From Planctomycetota bacterium (GTDB taxonomy: Bacteria > Planctomycetota > Phycisphaerae > Phycisphaerales > Phycisphaeraceae), in assembly GCA_016350165.1 (NCBI GenBank), contig CP066225.1, positions 3,534,001-3,598,000 on the forward strand: a DNA stretch of 64,000 nucleotides, read 5' to 3'. The notes under the pieces were generated by a model, which worked only from the letters and a program-made list of their open reading frames with translations, made no database searches and was not told the DNA's origin. Shown here in pieces: positions 16,929-26,680 of this stretch (position 1 is its first letter; every line of letters begins with the position of its first letter). The position numbers were made by a program, and so were the translations under genes.

Positions 16929-18053
16929 TTATTTACGACGACGTGCGAGCATTGCGACACCGCCCAAGCCCAGAAGCGCCAATGATGCTGGCTCTGGAAC
17001 TGAGACACTGACGAACTCTACATTCTTGTTGTGCGAGTTCGTAACAGCAAGCATTCCGTTTGCATAATCCACGCCGTGGTGCATGCTCCAGCCGTCACCA
17101 GCCGTTGCGATCACTTCACCATCCTTGTTTATGATGTAGGCATAATCATCTGTCAGTGTTTCGCCTGTATTTGTCGTGGCAGTCGTACCTGATGTGATTG
17201 ATACCGCAAACAGTGGATTTGCTGGGTCTGCGTCAATAATCGCCAAGTCATATGCGTTGGTTGCGTAAAGATCAGCACCAGTGAAGGTGAAAATAGTTTC
17301 AGGGGTATATGTTGCTGTTGCAGTGTCTAAAACCGAGTAGGTTAATGCACCGTCATTAGTGGAGTTGCTGTAATCAATATATGCGATGTTACCACTGGAA
17401 TCTGAATCGATCGCAAGAATACCTGTTGATCGATTAGCGTCACGAACGCCACTAGTATCTGCGGAAACGGTCGCACCGTCAGCAGAGATGTTGTAGAAGC
17501 CATAACCCATGGAAGCAAACATGAGTGAATCTGAAACAGGATTATAAACCGCACCGCTGGTTGCTTGGTGGCCAACGTTAGAACCGTCGCCAGCATAGTT
17601 CCAGGTTTCAGTCTGTGCACCAGCATCAAATGCTTTGACAAATGAGTGTGTGCTATCGAAGTTCCAGATGTCAGGACCATAAGAAACATACAGGTTGCCA
17701 TTAGCATAATCGACATTAGTTACAGTCGTGCCAACTTTCGTCTTGTAGCCCATCGTTGAAACAGACTTAGTTGGTGTGCCAAAGATATCGTTAACGACAA
17801 GGATATTAGAATCAGCATTAGTGCCCGACCAGTCGTTGTCATAGCATGCGAGATACAGATTGCTTGATCCGTCAAACGCTACTTTGGTTGGGATAAAGTT
17901 AGCTGAGCTTGTGATATCACCAACGTAAATGCCGCCATTTGCAGTAAATTCAAATGCATCGCTAGCGTTATTATCTGTGACTGCTGCTGATGCGGGTCCT
18001 GCGATTAGTGCGGTTGCTGCAATTGCGAGTGCTGCTGTTGAAAAACGTTTCAT
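16929..18053 (-). CDS. Secreted beta-propeller-like PEP-CTERM protein
   Basis: About 374 residues. The signal peptide MKRFSTAALAIAATALIAG ends at ASA. The mature part shows repeated short strands such as KVAFDGSSNLYLACYDND, VDYANGNLYVSYG and GVDYANGMLAVTNSH, the look of a beta-propeller. It ends VPEPASLALLGLGGVAMLARRRK, a full exosortase signal. No catalytic motif is visible. Start 18053 is fixed by AGGAGAGG just upstream and by the signal peptide; an upstream in-frame extension has no signal character. Expression may be linked to the neighbouring ECF system, but that is inference. Confidence 0.85.
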   Translation of the reverse strand: MKRFSTAALAIAATALIAGPASAAVTDNNASDAFEFTANGGIYVGDITSSANFIPTKVAFDGSSNLYLACYDNDWSGTNADSNILVVNDIFGTPTKSVSTMGYKTKVGTTVTNVDYANGNLYVSYGPDIWNFDSTHSFVKAFDAGAQTETWNYAGDGSNVGHQATSGAVYNPVSDSLMFASMGYGFYNISADGATVSADTSGVRDANRSTGILAIDSDSSGNIAYIDYSNSTNDGALTYSVLDTATATYTPETIFTFTGADLYATNAYDLAIIDADPANPLFAVSITSGTTATTNTGETLTDDYAYIINKDGEVIATAGDGWSMHHGVDYANGMLAVTNSHNKNVEFVSVSVPEPASLALLGLGGVAMLARRRK

Positions 18054-19247
18054 AAAAATTCCTCTCCTATGCATGTGTGATGCCTTAAGTGAAGGTGTAG
18101 GATCGCCTTCGAAGCCGAATAGCTTCTTCATTCGATCTACCAAAATGATCTGGTTACACGTCTGAATGACCTTCGAAAGGGCGTCTCTCTTAGGAACAGT
18201 TCAGACTAACTTCTTTACATGTGTATGCCGTTCGTTCAGGCTTCCTCAGTCGGCATACAGACTGAAGAGCCAGCTTCTTCTCTATGTGTCGAAATTGTTC
18301 AGGTGGTGGCTGCGGCCTCACAATAAATGATTTTGAGCAGCCAAGGTTTTTATTTTGAGTCACCCGTGTAAGAGTGAAACAATCTCGACGGTAGTAAATA
18401 TATGCCGAAAATGAAAACACGGTATATCATTTCTGATGGCGTCTTTTAACAAAAACGATGTTTTCGCCTCGTCGCCATCCCATATACCCCTAAAACCGCA
18501 TTTAAACGCCGTCAGGCCATTTTAGACCTAGGCCTTACATGTTAAATTGACCGCGATTTCATGTTTTTAGCTCGTTAATTTAGGCTGAGTCTGTCAATTA
18601 TCCCACCGGTTCTGCTAAAGAAGCCCCATTGAAAATTTTCACAAATCATTCCAACTCACCTAAAAAAACCTCAATTCTCACTATAAGGCTAGGCAAAATT
18701 TACGGATTGTTATAGTTGGGTGTTATAGTCATTTTAGGCAGCTTAGGTAAACCTTCTTTCCCCGCTTCAATCACCTCGTTCACATTCATTTCTCAATTCT
18801 CTCGCCAACCGGTGTTGACTGGTGGGAGTGTGCCTTTGTATACTTTCCGACATGCGAAACGCGCTCAGACTACTATCGATCGCTATTTTTGGCGGGTTGG
18901 CCCTTCTCGTGGCTGACAGCGTCCTTGTTATCTGAGCGGACGACCCGCAGCATATCCCCTATACCCACCATTAGCCTCATCTGGCTTGCTCAACCATTTA
19001 ACTCGGGAGATATGGTTCAGCAGACCAGTAAATATGTGAAAACTGACCGCTACTTCCGGACGTAATAACAGTCCGAAAGCTGTTTTCAGCATGCAATATC
19101 TCAAAGACAGGCTAAAATGTAGGTTCTCCCACCCATTACGAATACAAACGTACTAAAACAATATAAAATCAAGAATCAGCGGCTGCGATCAACCAATGAA
19201 TATCTCGCACTGCTGCAGCAGATATAGCAAACACAAGGTTTAGAGTC
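18054..19247. other. Long intergenic region between a PEP-CTERM gene and ilvB
   Basis: Nearly 1.2 kb without a supportable gene. It must contain divergent promoters for the two flanking genes. A 27-codon frame at 18852-18935 encodes a hydrophobic peptide rich in Leu, Ile and Val but lacks a ribosome binding site. Near the ilvB end there is a hairpin around 19053-19079 and a palindromic CTGCTGCAGCAG. I recognise no known RNA family. Confidence 0.5.
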
Positions 19248-21086
19248 ATGATGTCAAAGACATTGAACACACGGGACGTAGCAACAAGCCAAGACGAAAT
19301 GACCGACAAGTACATCGGCATGACCGGCGGCGAAGTCTTTCATGAAATGATGAAAGAGCACGCTGTCGAAACCATGTTCGGATACCCCGGCGGCGCTATC
19401 CTCCCCGTCTACGACGCTATCTATAACTCAGATGAATTTAAATTCGTTCTCTCACGTCATGAGCAGGGCGCAGGCCACATGGCACAAGGCTATGCCCGCG
19501 TCACCGGTAACCCCGGCGTTGTTCTCGTAACCAGTGGCCCCGGTGCAACCAACACCGTAACACCACTTCAAGACGCGCTCATGGACGGCACTCCACTGAT
19601 CGTTTTCTCAGGGCAGGTCGCAACTTCCGCCATTGGCACTGACGCTTTCCAGGAAGCCGACGTTACTGGCATCACACGTCCATGCACCAAGTGGAACTGC
19701 CTTGTAAAAGACCCACACGATCTGCCACGCGTCATCAACACTGCGTTCATGATCGCTACAACAGGTCGTCCCGGCCCTGTTCTCGTTGACATGCCAAAAG
19801 ACGTGACTGCTGCCAAGATCACGCGCCCTGTTAACACCAAGCCATACCTCCCCGGCTATCAAACCAAGGTTGCAGGTATCAGTGATAACATCGACCGTGT
19901 TGCTGACATGATCAACAACGCTAAAAAGCCTCTCTTCTACGTAGGGCAAGGCGTTGTAACCGGCAACGCAGTAGATGTTCTTCGTAAGTGTGCAGAGCAA
20001 GCAAACATTCCAGTGACCACAACCCTCCTCGGCCTCGGCGCTTTTGACGAAACCAGTGACCTCGCAGTCGATTTCCTCGGCATGCACGGTGCTGCTTACG
20101 CCAACTGGGCCATGCGTGATGCAGACGTTGTGATTGCTGTTGGTGCACGCTTTGATGACCGCGTAACAGGCGACGTTAAGCAGTTCGCTCCTGCTGCTCG
20201 CAAAGCTGAAGCCGAAGGCACAGGCGGCATCATCCACTTCGACATCGCTCCTGATAACATCAACAAAACCGTTCAGGTAACCGTTCCTGTTGAAGGTGAT
20301 GCCAAGAAGAATCTCGACGAGCTTCTCCCAATGCTCAAAGACAACGACCGTGGCGAGTGGATTGCTCAGATCAAACAATGGAAAAAAGATCAGCCATTCC
20401 AGTACGAAGCCGACGATCGTGAGTTCCACCTCAAGCCTCAACAAGTTATCGAGGAAATGTGGAAGCAAACCGATAGCAACGCAATCGTTGTGACCGGCGT
20501 TGGTCAGCACCAAATGTGGGCTGCTCAGTTCTACAAGTACAAGACCCCGCGTCAGTTCGTCACTTCAGGCGGGCTCGGCACCATGGGCTTCGGCGTTCCA
20601 GCTTCCGTTGGCGCTGCTCTTGCAGAACAAATCGAAGCATCCAAAGAAGGTCGCACACCTCGCCAAGTCATTAACATCGACGGCGACGGTTCCTTCTCAA
20701 TGACAGCGATGGAAATGGCAACAGCTGCTCAATACGGCATCCACGCCAAAACCATCGTTCTCAACAACGACTTCCAAGGCATGGTGAAGCAGTGGCAGGA
20801 CCTCTTCTACGAAGAGCGTTACTCTCACACCGAAATGCACAACCCTGACTTTGTGAAGCTTGCCGATGCTCTCAACTGTAAAGGCTTCCGCGTAACCAAA
20901 GCAGAAGACCTCCCCGCAGTCATGAAAGCGTTCATCGAACACGACGGCCCAGCCGTTCTCGAAGCACTCGTTGAAAAGCACGAACATGTGTACCCAATGC
21001 TTCCTGCAGGTAAGAGCGTAGACGACATGGTTCTCGGCCCAGCTTCTGAGCAGGGTGAGTACGATCCTTCAGACGTTCCCGGCTAA
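19248..21086 (+). CDS. ilvB: Acetolactate synthase, catalytic (large) subunit
   Basis: A 612-residue ThDP enzyme catalysing the first common step of branched-chain amino acid synthesis (acetolactate or acetohydroxybutyrate formation). The N-terminal ThDP pyrimidine domain has GYPGGAILPVYD and SRHEQGAGHMAQGYAR with the catalytic Glu. A central FAD-type domain follows. The C-terminal pyrophosphate domain has GDGSFSMTAMEMATA and VLNNDFQGMVKQWQ. The length is usual with a slightly long N-terminus. The regulatory subunit gene ilvN does not follow; a terminator and unrelated genes do. Either of two adjacent ATGs (19248, 19251) may be used. Confidence 0.97.
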   Translation: MMSKTLNTRDVATSQDEMTDKYIGMTGGEVFHEMMKEHAVETMFGYPGGAILPVYDAIYNSDEFKFVLSRHEQGAGHMAQGYARVTGNPGVVLVTSGPGATNTVTPLQDALMDGTPLIVFSGQVATSAIGTDAFQEADVTGITRPCTKWNCLVKDPHDLPRVINTAFMIATTGRPGPVLVDMPKDVTAAKITRPVNTKPYLPGYQTKVAGISDNIDRVADMINNAKKPLFYVGQGVVTGNAVDVLRKCAEQANIPVTTTLLGLGAFDETSDLAVDFLGMHGAAYANWAMRDADVVIAVGARFDDRVTGDVKQFAPAARKAEAEGTGGIIHFDIAPDNINKTVQVTVPVEGDAKKNLDELLPMLKDNDRGEWIAQIKQWKKDQPFQYEADDREFHLKPQQVIEEMWKQTDSNAIVVTGVGQHQMWAAQFYKYKTPRQFVTSGGLGTMGFGVPASVGAALAEQIEASKEGRTPRQVINIDGDGSFSMTAMEMATAAQYGIHAKTIVLNNDFQGMVKQWQDLFYEERYSHTEMHNPDFVKLADALNCKGFRVTKAEDLPAVMKAFIEHDGPAVLEALVEKHEHVYPMLPAGKSVDDMVLGPASEQGEYDPSDVPG

Positions 21087-21112
21087 ACTGTATATTCAAC
21101 CCAAATACACAC

Positions 21113-21140
21113 ACCGGCAGCCTTGGTTGCCGGTTTTTTT
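21113..21140 (+). terminator. Intrinsic terminator of ilvB
   Basis: ACCGGCA pairs with TGCCGGT over an 8-nt loop, followed by seven T residues; it begins 27 nt after the ilvB stop. Confidence 0.93.
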
Positions 21141-21221
21141 ATTGCTCATCATCCTCCTTTTTGTATCATTGCCAAATACATACAAATTCATGGATAAGAC
21201 GGGTTTATAAGGATGGTCGCG

Positions 21222-22265
21222 ATGAACGACTACAAAAAGATTGGGGTTCTCTTCACTTGCATGATGCTCTTCGTCTGTAGCATCACAGCTTTCGCCGATG
21301 CGCAAAATAAGACCGACGATGTACCACTCGTCACTCTCGACCGCGCAGGCTACATGCAGCATAAGCAACTCAATGAAGTCAGCGGCATCGTCCGTGAACG
21401 CTGCAAAGAAGCTAACTGGTGGGTACTCAATGACTCCGGCAACGATGCTGTCGTCTATCGAATCGATAAAGAAGGCAAAATCGTCAACCGCACATACGAT
21501 CTCGGCGAAATGGTTCTCACCAACGGTTCCATCGATACGCAAAAAGGTTACAAACTTAACGACGCCAAAAACGTTGACTGGGAAGACATCGCCATTCATG
21601 ACGACAAGCTCTACGTCGTCGATATGGGTAACAACGGCAATGCTCGCAAGGATCTCGGCGTCTACGTTGTCTCTGGCCTCTGGAACAAAGACGAACAAAA
21701 CAAATATCACTGGAACGGCAAGATAAACAACGTTAAACGTTATCAGGTCAAATACCCCGAACAGGAATCATTCCCAGCGAAAGAATTCGAATTCGACTGC
21801 GAATCAGCATTCTTCCTCAACGGCAAATTTCACATTCTCACAAAACACCGCACAGGCCAAACAAAATACGCAAAGCGTGGCACAAAACTCTATCGCATCG
21901 ATAGATTCGAAGAAGATCAAGTCAACGAACTCAAACTCATCGATCGAAACGACGACATCGGCGTTTGGGTCACAGGTGCAGACGTTTCACCCGATGGCAA
22001 CAGACTCGCAATCCTCGGCCAGTACGAACTCTACATCTACGACCGCCCAGCCAACGGCTCAGACAAATGGCTCACCCACGGCAACGTCACACACGTCCGT
22101 CTTCCAAGCGAACTCGTCAAGCAAGCTGAAAGCATTTGTTGGGACGACGACAAGACCCTTCGTATCGCCAACGAGCAACGTGATATCTACACACTCCCTA
22201 TCAAACGCATCGAAGAAGCCACAGGCAAAAAATACGAACCCAACCAAGAAATCTACTACAAATAA
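21222..22265 (+). CDS. Secreted beta-propeller-type protein of unknown function
   Basis: About 347 residues with an N-terminal signal peptide ending around AFADA. The mature part has blocks like NEVSGIVRERCKEANWWVLNDSGND, VDWEDIAIHDDKLYVVDMGNNGN, GADVSPDGNRLAILGQY and QAESICWDDDKTLRIANEQ. This pattern resembles SdiA-regulated or esterase-like phytase beta-propellers, but I cannot assign an activity. The start at 21222 is chosen because AAGG lies 9 nt upstream; the ATG at 21213 would overlap that site. It lies between ilvB and a PQQ sugar dehydrogenase gene, both on the same strand. Confidence 0.75.
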   Translation: MNDYKKIGVLFTCMMLFVCSITAFADAQNKTDDVPLVTLDRAGYMQHKQLNEVSGIVRERCKEANWWVLNDSGNDAVVYRIDKEGKIVNRTYDLGEMVLTNGSIDTQKGYKLNDAKNVDWEDIAIHDDKLYVVDMGNNGNARKDLGVYVVSGLWNKDEQNKYHWNGKINNVKRYQVKYPEQESFPAKEFEFDCESAFFLNGKFHILTKHRTGQTKYAKRGTKLYRIDRFEEDQVNELKLIDRNDDIGVWVTGADVSPDGNRLAILGQYELYIYDRPANGSDKWLTHGNVTHVRLPSELVKQAESICWDDDKTLRIANEQRDIYTLPIKRIEEATGKKYEPNQEIYYK

Positions 22266-22388
22266 AGCATATTCCATATTTGGTAACGATCATTAATAGT
22301 CAGCGAGCCACGCTCGCCGTGCTCACCCCTCATCCCGCCATACCGCATAATTAATCAAAATAGTTTTCCGCCCTTTACCACCTCGCGT

Positions 22389-22394
22389 TACAAT
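22389..22394 (+). promoter_or_regulatory. Predicted -10 box of the PQQ dehydrogenase gene (leaderless)
   Basis: TACAAT ends 6 nt before ATG 22401. There is no Shine-Dalgarno in front of that ATG. The -35 region is weak. Confidence 0.4.
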
Positions 22395-22400
22395 ACGCCC

Positions 22401-23555
22401 ATGAAGAAAATGCCTGTTACCATCGCATCGTTCTTGTTGCTATGCGCTTGTTCATTGTTCATTTCTAAACAAGCTGCAGCCGCAATCGAATTTAAAAACG
22501 CATTCCCTGATCTTTGGTTCGAAAGGCCCATCTACCTCACCCACTTCCCCGACGGCTCTAACCTTCTGTTAGTCGCTCAACAAGATGGCAAAATTTTTGC
22601 ATTCCCCAACAACCCGCGTGTTAAAAAATCGCAGATGGTTCAGATGTTTGATGGCAACACCAAGCACGGCAAAATCAAAGCCAACGGCGAAGAAGGTCTT
22701 CTCGGTGTCGCCATCTCTCCGAATTTTAAAACCAATCGAACCGTCTTCCTTCATTATTCCGCACAAGAACCAAGACGTGGCATCATCTCGAAATTCAAAG
22801 TCAACAACGACGGCACTCTCAACAAAAAATCTGAAAAACTCATCCTTCAAGTCGAACAACCCTACGCAAACCACAACGGCGGAACCATCACCTTCGGACC
22901 CGACAACTACCTCTACATCGGTTTTGGTGACGGCGGTGCAGCCGGCGACCCTAAAAACCACGGCCAAGACCTCTCCACACTCCTCGGCACTATCCTGCGC
23001 ATAGACGTCAGCAAATCCACAGCCAAAAAACCATACACCATCCCAAAAGACAACCCATTCATCAAAAACAATAAAGCAAAACCCGAAATCTATGCCTACG
23101 GCATCCGCAACCCCTGGCGTTTCTCATTCGACCGTAAAACAAAACAACTCTGGGTCGGCGACGTCGGGCAAAACAAATACGAAGAAGTTTCCATCGTCCC
23201 CAAAGGTGGCAACATGGGTTGGAACATCCGCGAAGGTAAACACCACTTCCGCAAAGGTTCACGTCGCGGGCTCATCGAACCCGTTTGGGAATACGATCAT
23301 TCACACGGCGCATCCATCACCGGCGGCTACGTTTACCGAGGTAAGAAAATCCCTTCATTACAAGGTGCATATATCTTTGCCGACTTCGCTACCAGCCACG
23401 TCTGGGCGCTCTGGTACGACACCAAACGCAACCGCGTCATCAAACACCAAAGACTTGGCGAAGGTCACACCCCCGCTTCCTTCGGTGAAGACGCGCAAGG
23501 TGAAATATACATCTGCACCTATGGCGGAGGTATCTTCAAAATCATCGATAATTAA
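22401..23555 (+). CDS. PQQ-dependent sugar dehydrogenase (glucose/sorbosone dehydrogenase family)
   Basis: A 384-residue secreted protein with a signal peptide ending in QAAAA. It has the six-bladed propeller signatures of soluble PQQ aldose dehydrogenases: GEEGLLGVAISPNF, ANHNGGTITFGPDNYLYIGFGDGG (the His is the expected catalytic base), YGIRNPWRFSFD, GDVGQNKYEEV and a final blade GGYVYRG. It would oxidise aldose sugars in the periplasm and pass electrons on. No PQQ synthesis genes are seen. The substrate is unknown. Confidence 0.93.
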   Translation: MKKMPVTIASFLLLCACSLFISKQAAAAIEFKNAFPDLWFERPIYLTHFPDGSNLLLVAQQDGKIFAFPNNPRVKKSQMVQMFDGNTKHGKIKANGEEGLLGVAISPNFKTNRTVFLHYSAQEPRRGIISKFKVNNDGTLNKKSEKLILQVEQPYANHNGGTITFGPDNYLYIGFGDGGAAGDPKNHGQDLSTLLGTILRIDVSKSTAKKPYTIPKDNPFIKNNKAKPEIYAYGIRNPWRFSFDRKTKQLWVGDVGQNKYEEVSIVPKGGNMGWNIREGKHHFRKGSRRGLIEPVWEYDHSHGASITGGYVYRGKKIPSLQGAYIFADFATSHVWALWYDTKRNRVIKHQRLGEGHTPASFGEDAQGEIYICTYGGGIFKIIDN

Positions 23556-23573
23556 AACAACACTAACACCTGA

Positions 23574-23831
23574 TTAGATGTCATCCGAGTAGACATGTTG
23601 CTGCGGAGCAGCAGTGCCCTGATTCGCTTGTTTAAGCGACTCCACAAAATCACGCTTCATGATCTCAACAAACACAGATAGCGTATACGCCGCCACGACC
23701 GTTGCCGTAATCGTAATCTGATAATCCTGCAGAACAAACGCAGTAATCGCCGTCACAAGCAACATGACAAACAAAAGGATGCATATGAACTTAGCGGGCT
23801 TCGCTGCAGCATGGAGTAGGGGCTCATTCAT
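23574..23831 (-). CDS. Small two-TM membrane protein of unknown function
   Basis: 85 residues with two predicted membrane helices (FICILLFVMLLVTAITAFVL and a second near residues 38-55) and a charged C-terminal tail. No family recognised. It lies immediately upstream of recJ in transcription order reversed (recJ ends the block to its right), on the same strand. A TAAAAT sequence 7 nt before ATG and the lack of a Shine-Dalgarno make it a weaker candidate for a leaderless mRNA. Confidence 0.65.
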   Translation of the reverse strand: MNEPLLHAAAKPAKFICILLFVMLLVTAITAFVLQDYQITITATVVAAYTLSVFVEIMKRDFVESLKQANQGTAAPQQHVYSDDI

Positions 23832-23881
23832 GAGCAGTATTTTACAAGATTCTTTTACTTAGTAACAGGTTGGGGTGAATG

Positions 23882-25780
23882 TCACGTGGTTGCTGCCGCA
23901 GGAGTCGCGATTTTAATGTCCAAAACATGCATATCAGGCGACAATCTGTTCTGCCAATTGTTAATCGCAGGCGAGAAAACCAGATCCAAATGCATCCCCA
24001 CCGCCAATTTCTCCGCTAATTCGCCCAATCCAAATCCCACAGCCCGTTTGCACTTCTCCCCATGTCGAATGTTGATCGACAGGTGTGCGCCCTCCGACCC
24101 GATCCGCTGAGGCGGGCGATCCAGCACCACATTCCGCAGCACAAGCTTGGGCTTCGGATTCGCATTGCCAAATGGGGCCAGCGTTTGGATCGTTTGGAAC
24201 AGCTGCAACTGAATATCCTTGAATTCAATCTCAGCATCAATCTTCAATGTTGAAACCAGTTCATCTTCCGCAAGTGCATCATTGCAGTGATTGATTAGAG
24301 CATCACGAAACGCATCAACATTTTCTTGTTGTAGCGTACAACCCGCCGCTGCTTCATGTCCGCCGAACTTGGTCAGATGTTCACCCGCCGCAGTAAATGC
24401 AGCATGAATATCAACCCCACCAAATGAACGCGCCGAACCTGATGCGCTGCCGTCTTCTTCATATGAAAGCACAACTGCAGGGCGGTGATATGCTTCAACC
24501 AATCGTGATGCAACAATCCCGACCACACCCTTATGCCATTCTGCATCACCCACCACGATCGCGCGTTTATCAGGTGATGCTAATCCCAACTCATCAATCA
24601 TCTTTTTCGCTTGTTGCACGATATCACGTTCAGTATCTTTTCGCTTCTGATTTTCAACCGTGAGGAAATCAGCAATGTGTCGCGCTTGTTTTTCCTGTGC
24701 GACCGTCAACAGGTACAACGCATTTCGTGCATGACCCATGCGGCCGCTCGCATTGAGTCGCGGCCCAAGTACAAACCCAACATGATACGCATCCACCTTT
24801 TCATCACGCAGCTTCGATGAATCGATCAACGCATTTAACCCTGTAAAAGGCGTATTTTTAATGCGGCCAAGTCCATAAATCGTTAGCGCTCTGTTCTCAC
24901 CAACCAGCGGCACAACATCCGCAACCGTTCCCAATGCGACAAGTGATAACAGATCGACCATCAGCTTTTTAAAAACATCAGGTAACGCGCCGGATTCTTC
25001 ATTGAGGTTGTGATGCAACCGTGCGAACTGCCACGCCAACTTAAACGCAACACCCGCCCCACATAAATCACCAAACGGATATGCTTCCTGATCTGAAGGT
25101 ATGCGCGGATGAACCAATGTATGTGCATCAGGTAGATTGTCTGCATCGAAATGGTGATGGTCGGTGATGATCAAATCAACACCAAGTTCTTTTGCGAGTG
25201 TGGCTTGTTCACAGGCAGTGATGCCGCAATCGACGGTGATGATCAATGGGGCGACAGTTGGATCGGCTGGTTGCCCGTTATTGATTTTATTTTCGGGATC
25301 TGAATACCAGTTGCATGATGCGATATGTTTGAGTGCTTCGGAGTTGAGCCCATAACCTTCATCGAGGCGGTGTGGGATGTAGCATGAGACGTTCGCTTTT
25401 GCGAGGTCGAGTGTGTGAAAGAGGATAGTGGAGGCAGTGACGCCGTCAACGTCGTAGTCGCCGTAGATGACGATGGGTTGATTGTCGTTGACGGCTTGGC
25501 TGATACGTTTTGCAGCCTGTGTCGCACCGGGGATGAGTGATGGGTCATGCAGGTCGGTGAGTTTTGGGGTGAGAAATGAGAGCGCTTTGTCAGCTTCAGT
25601 GATTTTGCGTGAGAGCAGCAGTTTTGCGATCAGCGGATGCTGATGGATTTGCTGGGCGAACTCATCAGGATCGATGTTGTCGATCTGCGCATCAGGTTGC
25701 GCGGATGGATCGGTGGTGTTAGTGAGTGGACGTGGGGTCCAGGTTGATTTGAAGCCGAATTCTGGTGTCATGGGTTCCAT
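23882..25780 (-). CDS. recJ: Single-stranded-DNA-specific exonuclease RecJ
   Basis: About 632 residues of the DHH phosphoesterase superfamily: a 5'-3' ssDNA exonuclease in recombination and mismatch repair. Motif I VIYGDYDVDGVTAS, motif III LIITDHHHF, the GRMGHARNA region and DHHA1 GGHEAAAG are all present, followed by an OB-fold C-terminus. No Shine-Dalgarno is clear at 25780 (ATG, MEPMTPEFG); an internal ATG at 25771 is an alternative. Base composition changes abruptly inside the gene near 25.15 kb: the plus strand is C-rich to the left and G-rich to the right. Confidence 0.95.
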   Translation of the reverse strand: MEPMTPEFGFKSTWTPRPLTNTTDPSAQPDAQIDNIDPDEFAQQIHQHPLIAKLLLSRKITEADKALSFLTPKLTDLHDPSLIPGATQAAKRISQAVNDNQPIVIYGDYDVDGVTASTILFHTLDLAKANVSCYIPHRLDEGYGLNSEALKHIASCNWYSDPENKINNGQPADPTVAPLIITVDCGITACEQATLAKELGVDLIITDHHHFDADNLPDAHTLVHPRIPSDQEAYPFGDLCGAGVAFKLAWQFARLHHNLNEESGALPDVFKKLMVDLLSLVALGTVADVVPLVGENRALTIYGLGRIKNTPFTGLNALIDSSKLRDEKVDAYHVGFVLGPRLNASGRMGHARNALYLLTVAQEKQARHIADFLTVENQKRKDTERDIVQQAKKMIDELGLASPDKRAIVVGDAEWHKGVVGIVASRLVEAYHRPAVVLSYEEDGSASGSARSFGGVDIHAAFTAAGEHLTKFGGHEAAAGCTLQQENVDAFRDALINHCNDALAEDELVSTLKIDAEIEFKDIQLQLFQTIQTLAPFGNANPKPKLVLRNVVLDRPPQRIGSEGAHLSINIRHGEKCKRAVGFGLGELAEKLAVGMHLDLVFSPAINNWQNRLSPDMHVLDIKIATPAAATT

Positions 25781-26141
25781 GATAACGCAGATGTGGGGTG
25801 GAGGGGAGATGGGGCTGTAAGGTAATGGGGTGGGGGGATGACTGGCATAAAGGGTATAGATGGTAAGGTTTGCCAAAAGTTTGTGATTGATGCGAAAGGA
25901 ATTGGGGGGCGGGTGGACTTTGGGGGATTTGAAACCGATAAGTGATGGGAGCCGAGAGGTTTTCGTGTGACTATTTTACATCTTGAGTTGTGGGTGATTG
26001 GGTATATATGTCGCGCGTGATTGAAGATGAATCGGGAGCTGGGATATGAAGTACAAAGCTGATGTATCGATTCAGGTTAGGAGCATTGGTGTTTGTTGGT
26101 TGTGCCTGTGATCAATCTGAGGTGTCGGGAAGGATAAACAA

Positions 26142-26576
26142 ATGAAGAATCGTGCGCGTACTGGCTTTACATTGGTTGAGATCATGATTGTGGTTGTGAT
26201 CTTAGGGATATTGGCGTCGATTGTTGTGCCACAGTTTACGAGTGCGACGGATGAGGCGCGTGAGAATGCGCTGGCGATGAATCTGTTCCGCGTGCGACAT
26301 CAATTGCAGGTGTACAAGAATCAGCATAATGGTGATTATCCGACGCTAGCGGATTTTTCGGATCAGATGATGAAGGCATCGAATAAGACAGGTGATACGG
26401 CGGAGCCTGGGACGAATGGTTATCCGTTTGGCCCTTATCTGCAGGAGATTCCGGTGAACCCGTTTACAGGTGGTTTGAGTGTTGGAACCGGTGCGGTTGG
26501 TAGCAGCGACTGGTATTATGATCCGGCGACGGGTGAGTTTATGGCGAACGACTCGGCGGAAACGGCTGCGTTTTAA
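26142..26576 (+). CDS. Type IV pilin-like / type II secretion pseudopilin (GspG-like)
   Basis: 144 residues with a class III signal: basic leader MKNRARTG, then FTLVEIMIVVVILGILASIVVPQF, the prepilin peptidase site (G|F, Glu at +5) and hydrophobic helix. The C-terminal domain with PFGPYLQEIPVNPFTGG and DWYYDPATGEF resembles the GspG/major pseudopilin core and similar short planctomycete pilin-like proteins. It would assemble after cleavage by a prepilin peptidase. No other secretion or pilus genes are adjacent, so this is an orphan. AAGGA lies before the ATG. Confidence 0.92.
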   Translation: MKNRARTGFTLVEIMIVVVILGILASIVVPQFTSATDEARENALAMNLFRVRHQLQVYKNQHNGDYPTLADFSDQMMKASNKTGDTAEPGTNGYPFGPYLQEIPVNPFTGGLSVGTGAVGSSDWYYDPATGEFMANDSAETAAF

Positions 26577-26680
26577 AGTGTAAGTCTATGTGTGTTGCTT
26601 GCGTGAAAGTGTGAGTGATGCAATTGATTGCAAGCTTGCGATGAAAATTGCGAGCTTGTTTTTATGCGCGGTTGTTTGGT

